Source: Botryotinia globosa
Lineage: Eukaryota > Ascomycota > Leotiomycetes > Helotiales > Sclerotiniaceae
Length of the DNA stretch: 64,000 bases
Assembly: GCA_014898425.1 (NCBI GenBank)
Contig: RCSZ01000010.1
Span: 1,550,001 to 1,614,000 of the forward strand
Reading direction: 5' to 3'
A program made the position numbers and the translations under genes. A model generated the notes under the pieces. It did no database searches. It was not told the origin of the DNA and was given only the letters and a program-made list of their open reading frames with translations. Below, in pieces: positions 59,592-64,000 of this stretch (position 1 is the stretch's first letter; every line of letters begins with the position of its first letter).

Positions 59592-60084
59592 TTTTGCGAT
59601 TCTTTTGGTTTAATTGTAAGGCGAGAGGTCTGAATACGAGGATCTGTATTGATGGGTTAAGTTCGTATTTATTCCAAAGAATTTGGGGGTTCCGTAATGA
59701 CGAGTTTAAGTATATTACGGAATGTCAAAGGTTGAGGTACGGTACAGTGATAAGGCTGTGTGTCATTTGCGTAGAGCTATCCCCGCAGTCTTGTTTGATT
59801 GGCTACAAGTCGCTTAGCGTCCGTCCTGCCTTTCTGATTTTGAGATGCTTCTTTCCGCCGTGCGATGAACATTAAACATCTGTTTGTATTTTATCGTCAA
59901 GAGTTATTACTGCAACTCATACATAGCGCAGTTCTTGATTACGAATAATTTTATCTTGGATTTGGATTCGTCCTTTCATTCTCCGATTTCCATATTTGGT
60001 ATTACCTGGGTGTAAAAACGTTCTCACCTGCGACCACGATTTATCTTGAATTTACTTCTACAGTAACGTCAAACAACTTTCAAA
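59592..60084. promoter_or_regulatory. Divergent promoter region CSN2 / CWC25
   Basis: 493 bases between opposite start codons. An open frame at 59,594-59,875 crosses it but has no coding support. Both promoters must lie here; no defined element was recognised. Confidence 0.45.
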
Positions 60085-61494
60085 ATGGGTGGCGATCTCA
60101 ATCTGAAGAAGTCATGGCATCCCCATTTGATGAAGAATCAAACGCGGGTATGGGAAGAAGAGAAGAAAGCTCTTGAAGAAAGAAGACGCACAGAACAGAG
60201 GATCAAGGAGCTTAAAGAAGAACGGGCGAAGGAAGAGATTCAAAACAAACTCGAAGCCGCCGGATCGAGAAAGCGAGTTGATCGTGTCGATTGGATGTAT
60301 CAAGGTCCATCAAGTGGTCAAACTGGAACCACTGAGGAGATGGAAGGTTATCTTCTTGGAAAGAGGCGCATTGATGGATTAATCAAGGGCACAGAGCACA
60401 AAAATCTCGAAAAACAAGCTTCCGAGGCTAGTTTTATGGCTTTACAAAATGCAAATACTCTACGAGACACAGCAGCTAAAGTTCGTGAGGATCCCATGCT
60501 TGCCATCAAAAGACAGGAGCAGGCTGCATATGAGGCTATGATGAATGATCCAATCAAACGACGCAAGCTACTTGAATTGGCTGGCCAGGACACCAAGGAA
60601 GTTAAGCCGAAGAAGGAAAGAAAACATCGACACCATCATCGACATCATGATGACGACGATGAAGAGCGAAGACGAAAGCGTAGGAGAGATGAAAATAGGG
60701 ATAGTCGGGAAGATGATCGCAGTCGCAAGCGTCGCAGAAGTGGTGATAATTACGATGATGACAGAGATCGCAGAAGTCGCAAACATGAATATCGACGACG
60801 TTCAGATTCATATTCAAGATCTCGTTCCCCTATCGAAAGACGTGATAGTTTTGGCAGATCACGAAAACCAAGATCAGTATCACCAGATAATCGAGAAAGA
60901 GGACGGCCGGCAAGAGAAAGAGACTACGACCGCCGAAGACCCGTGTCACCAAATGAACGTCAAAATAGCAGACCAGAGAGAGATCAAGACAAAAGACAGA
61001 GAAGGAGAAATAGTTCATCTCCAGATTCCCGATCTCCCACGCCAGAACGACGAAGGTCCCCGGATAGGAGAAAATCTTACCCAGCAGATAGAGATGATAG
61101 AAGGAATGGTTACGACCGAAGGGATCACGGAAACAGATACGATAATCAACGTAATGGAAATGGGTACGGCAGACGCGATGATAGAAGACCTCACGGTGGA
61201 CAACATCCGGATGGACCTTCGGAAGAAGAGAAGGAGGCTGAGCGACAAAAGAAACTGGCCGCTATGCAGCAAGATGCATCAAGTCTGGAAAGTGATCGTG
61301 AGAAGCGACTAAAGGCATTGGAGGAACAGGAGAAGGCCGCCCATGAAGCTGAGGATAGAGCACGAACAAGCACATCAAAGTACTCGGATAAAGGCGATTT
61401 CATCAATGGTCTCAATCGAACAGCTGGAAATATGAATCTCGGTGATCGAATCGGGCGTCGTGCAGGACAAGGATTTATCAAGGAAGAGGAATGA
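60085..61494 (+). CDS. CWC25: Pre-mRNA-splicing factor CWC25
   Basis: Single exon of 469 residues from ATG 60085. Residues 1-45 are the CIR N-terminal-like domain ([20 protein letters not shown]), with a highly charged coiled helix after it ([18 protein letters not shown]). [12 protein letters not shown] at about 67-78 and [19 protein letters not shown] are family signatures, and [18 protein letters not shown] follows. From about 190 to 380 the protein is dominated by Arg/Asp/Ser dipeptides and short SRSRSP-type motifs, typical of splicing proteins. The C-terminal helix is rich in Lys/Glu. CWC25 joins the spliceosome after Prp2 action and promotes the first transesterification step. The low-complexity centre is normal for filamentous-fungal orthologues. 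The start follows a short leader (TTTCAAAATGGG). Confidence 0.95.
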   Translation: MGGDLNLKKSWHPHLMKNQTRVWEEEKKALEERRRTEQRIKELKEERAKEEIQNKLEAAGSRKRVDRVDWMYQGPSSGQTGTTEEMEGYLLGKRRIDGLIKGTEHKNLEKQASEASFMALQNANTLRDTAAKVREDPMLAIKRQEQAAYEAMMNDPIKRRKLLELAGQDTKEVKPKKERKHRHHHRHHDDDDEERRRKRRRDENRDSREDDRSRKRRRSGDNYDDDRDRRSRKHEYRRRSDSYSRSRSPIERRDSFGRSRKPRSVSPDNRERGRPARERDYDRRRPVSPNERQNSRPERDQDKRQRRRNSSSPDSRSPTPERRRSPDRRKSYPADRDDRRNGYDRRDHGNRYDNQRNGNGYGRRDDRRPHGGQHPDGPSEEEKEAERQKKLAAMQQDASSLESDREKRLKALEEQEKAAHEAEDRARTSTSKYSDKGDFINGLNRTAGNMNLGDRIGRRAGQGFIKEEE

Positions 61495-62307
61495 TTTTGT
61501 TTTTTTTTGTTTTTTTGTTCATGTGGAAGATCATGGAGGTGTTTTGTTGCTCGAATACCCTTAAGTATGGCAGATTGCATGGGGATTTTCATTGTCATGG
61601 GAACTTGATGACTGGTTGTTGTTATTATGCTTTTCATATTGCGCAAGATTGCAGATTAGAAAAGGCAATTGTAATCTAAGCTTCCAATTTGGAAAGTCGA
61701 AATGCTCTCCACCTCGAGCCCACTCGTAATGTTGATTGATCCACTCTGAACAAGGCAAGACTCATTTATGGACCCGCGGCTCTACAGAGTCGAGAGAGTG
61801 TACAGCAGCAATTTCCTCCTATTCAAGGATTACCCCCCTGCCCCCATGTGACGATCATCCGCTTGGTTCCATCCGATTTTTTCTCTTTTATTTTCCATTA
61901 ATTATCTACGGAGTATTGAAGTTTTTGAGGCAGGCCCAATGTCAAAATGAATTCCCGGAAATCAGCCTCGGTGTTAATGTGTTATTAATGTATATATATA
62001 TATATATATACTACTATATTATAGAGAATGTAGAGAAATATAAGAAAGTGGCTCATGATATAGACTGTAGAGACGGGAAATATAAGAAAGTGGCTCATGA
62101 TATAGACTGCAAATTATTGAGATTGAAATAGACAATCGATTCATGGTGAATTGATATATAACCCTCCTTCTCTCATGACTCCAGATTCTTCATCCTTTCC
62201 CCACGATATGACACATCTACCTAGAACTTTCTTCAGCTACGTACAGACTCCAGAGTGATACCTACCTATGTCGGGCATGCGAAGTATTTCTTTTTCTGGC
62301 TGCACAA

Positions 62308-62346
62308 GTATCAGGTATCAGGTATCAGGTATCAGGTATCAGGTAT
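62308..62346. repeat. (AGGTATC)n heptamer array, about five copies
   Basis: Five tandem ATCAGGT-type units near 62,308, then GGTAGGTAGGTAT. Confidence 0.9.
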
Positions 62347-62987
62347 GCAGGTAGGTAGGTATCTGGAGACTTTCTTCGCATCAATCGCAAAAGAAAGGAA
62401 AACGTGACAAGGTCGAAAGAAAGGACGAGAGTGTCATCTGATGTGATTCTGTTCCTTCATTACTTCATCTACTCTAATAAAGTTTGGGGGAGACTTGGTC
62501 ATATTTCTTCTTCACGGATTTGGGGATATGGATGGGTATGGATTGCCTGTCTAGCTATCTAGATTGTTGATAAGAGATGTATATATTCAGTAACACGGCT
62601 CGTTCTAATATATCAATCATCTCAAGCAAGCATTGATCCAGCTCACCACATACACACTGTCATTCACTATCATTCCAAGGTTATTGCTACCATTGATTCT
62701 TAGCTAATTACCTTTCCTTGTATTTTATATTTATACCTAGGTAGCAATCACATTTACATTTTGAATTGCCATTGATCTAATTAGAATTCATCATTTTCTT
62801 TCCTTTTCTTTGTTTTCTTCAATTGATATATACTTATATACTTTGATATATATATAAACATCATTGATTACTAAACACCTACTTTGTACTTATTACTTAC
62901 TTCACTAACTTACCTACCTACCCACCCACCCCTAGTCATTCTTTGGCCTGGCCCCTTTAAGGCTCAATCCTCGGTCCATCCATTCAT

Positions 62988-63030
62988 CCATCCACATCCA
63001 CATCCACATCCACATCCACATCCACATCCA
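62988..63030. repeat. (CATCCA)n hexamer array
   Basis: About six to seven CATCCA units in the presumed leader of the Rho3-type gene, followed by CATCC pentamers. Confidence 0.9.
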
Positions 63031-63250
63031 TTCCATCCCATCCCATCCCATCCCATTCAGTTACTTTTCAATCCTGGAATCACCATTTTCATCCTTCATC
63101 CTTCATCCTCCTGTCATCATTCCGTCACAATTCTAACATCTGATTGTCACTTTCTACCACCACCTACGAAATATATCACGAGATAGATATTCCGTCGCAT
63201 TACACATCGACATCCTTACCTACCAAATCTTACATCATATCATATTCAAT

Positions 63251-64000
63251 ATGCCGTGCGGACTCGGAGGCTCGAAAACTACCCAGAGGAAATTGGTCTT
63301 ATTGTATGTTGTATTTTACTTTTACTTATCTGCATTGAGGATTTCCCTGCCATGAATTTAGGTACAAGTGATTCTATCATATGGATCAAATTATGCGACG
63401 AAAGTACAGTCGGCGTTGAGTCGCATTGGAGGCGCAGTGGTGGAAATGATATATTCAATTTGGATACTGCGATTACGACTTCAATTGATCTACTGTTGAA
63501 GATTGGATTCCGGATAGAAGGATAGAAGGATAAGATTGCTAACATTATTCTGCTATTGTAGAGGGGATGGTGCTTGTGGAAAAACGAGTTTACTAAACGT
63601 TTTTACGAGAGGGTAGGTTTTGGATTCTCATGACGTTATCTTGGAGTTGTGATTACAGAGGGGCTGATGATGGAATTTTAGATATTTCCCAACCGTATAC
63701 GAACCTACAGTTTTTGAGAACTATGTTCATGGTAAGTTTCTCATTTTTCAATTTCTTCAATCAATTCATGACTACGTCATCATTTCCGCGGAATACCAAC
63801 TCACGTTCCTGCGTCATCTAGATATCTTCGTCGATGGTACACATATCGAACTTTCTCTATGGGATACAGCCGGCCAAGAAGAATTCGATCGATTGCGCTC
63901 GCTTTCCTACGATGATACGCACGCAATAATGCTTTGTTTCTCCGTCGACTCGAAAGATTCCCTCGAAAACGTCGAGTCCAAATGGGTAGGCGAAATCGCC
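63251..64000 (+). CDS. RHO3: Rho3-type small GTPase, N-terminal part (runs off the right edge)
   Basis: Four exons in phase: 63251-63303, 63562-63612, 63682-63731 and 63822 to the window edge, with introns beginning GTATGT, GTAGGT and GTAAGT and ending TGTAG, TTTAG and TCTAG. The visible protein starts [17 protein letters not shown]. Features are the P-loop GDGACGKTS (about 19-27), switch [21 protein letters not shown], the G3 motif [19 protein letters not shown], and [20 protein letters not shown]. This is the Rho GTPase family, and the short N-terminal extension and the sequence from P-loop to switch II look like fungal Rho3, which controls polarised growth and exocytosis. Catalytic Gln (in AGQEE) and P-loop Lys are present. 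The first intron of 258 nt is long for this locus but preserves the frame. The C-terminal prenylation motif lies outside the window. Confidence 0.9.

Larger units (their letters stand above)
61495..63250. other. Spacer between CWC25 and the Rho3-type gene
   Basis: About 1.75 kb, including the long 5' leader expected for the GTPase gene. Contains a (TA)n tract at 61,991-62,010, an imperfect direct repeat with GTGGCTCATGATATAGACTG (62,049-62,068 and 62,090-62,109), an AGGTATC array, a TACCTAGGTA palindrome at 62,734-62,743 and a CATCCA array. No gene seen. Confidence 0.45.

Noticed and set aside
59594..59875. 93-codon plus-strand frame between CSN2 and CWC25
   Set aside because: Lies in the shared promoter, overlaps the CSN2 leader and has no recognised domain.
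60545..61312. 255-codon frame inside CWC25
   Set aside because: Shifted frame of an Arg/Asp/Ser-rich gene; the CWC25 frame is clearly the coding one.

Overview
The window looks like nuclear DNA of a filamentous ascomycete (Pezizomycotina, most likely Leotiomycetes). I base this on short GT-AG introns of about 45-150 nt with CTAAT-type branch sites, a secreted cutinase, a fungal-type SLATT protein, a Sur7/PalI-family membrane protein, a Kre9/KNH-like GPI-anchored protein, and AT-rich transposon islands whose repeat copies differ by the C-to-T/G-to-A transitions typical of repeat-induced point mutation (RIP). The species cannot be fixed from the sequence alone. I saw no rRNA, no convincing tRNA, no CRISPR and no bacterial-type operon.

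Layout. 1-26,100 is mostly gene-bearing: a partial gene at the left edge (-), a hypothetical protein (+), an M20 amidohydrolase (-), a three-exon leucine-rich-repeat protein with C-terminal Cys pairs (-), a small Cys-rich hypothetical protein (+), a Ser/Thr-rich GPI-anchored Kre9/KNH-like protein (-), a fungal SLATT 2TM protein (+), a broken Zn2Cys6-like gene next to a mariner-type MITE, a CE5 cutinase (+), a divergent pair of PNPOx-like flavoprotein (-) and lipoyl/octanoyl transferase (+), and a Sur7/PalI-family protein (-).

26,100-46,700 has no recognisable protein gene. It is a repeat-rich accessory region with many microsatellites and minisatellites and strongly strand-skewed stretches. 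It also holds several transposon relics: a PIF/Harbinger-type MITE with TTA target duplication, two pogo-like MITEs with TA duplications, a large foldback element with TA duplication, a solo LTR with a perfect 5-bp duplication, and a nested structure at 37,001-44,224. In that structure a 6.6-kb RIP-destroyed LTR retrotransposon (two gap-free 150-bp LTRs) sits inside a separate terminal-inverted-repeat element.

46,700-64,000 returns to housekeeping genes separated by long, gene-poor, repeat-rich spacers: an otubain-type deubiquitinase with a long His/Asn/Gln-rich N-terminal extension (-), a divergent pair of COP9 signalosome subunit 2 (-) and splicing factor CWC25 (+), and the first exons of a Rho3-type GTPase (+) cut by the window edge.

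The genes do not form a pathway or cluster; they are independent cellular genes. Exon structures were worked out by hand from splice signals, reading phase and protein-family continuity. Items worth following up are the nested RIPed retroelement, whose target duplication reads identically once RIP transitions are undone, the seven copies of a 10-bp palindrome TACCTAGGTA, and the SLATT protein.
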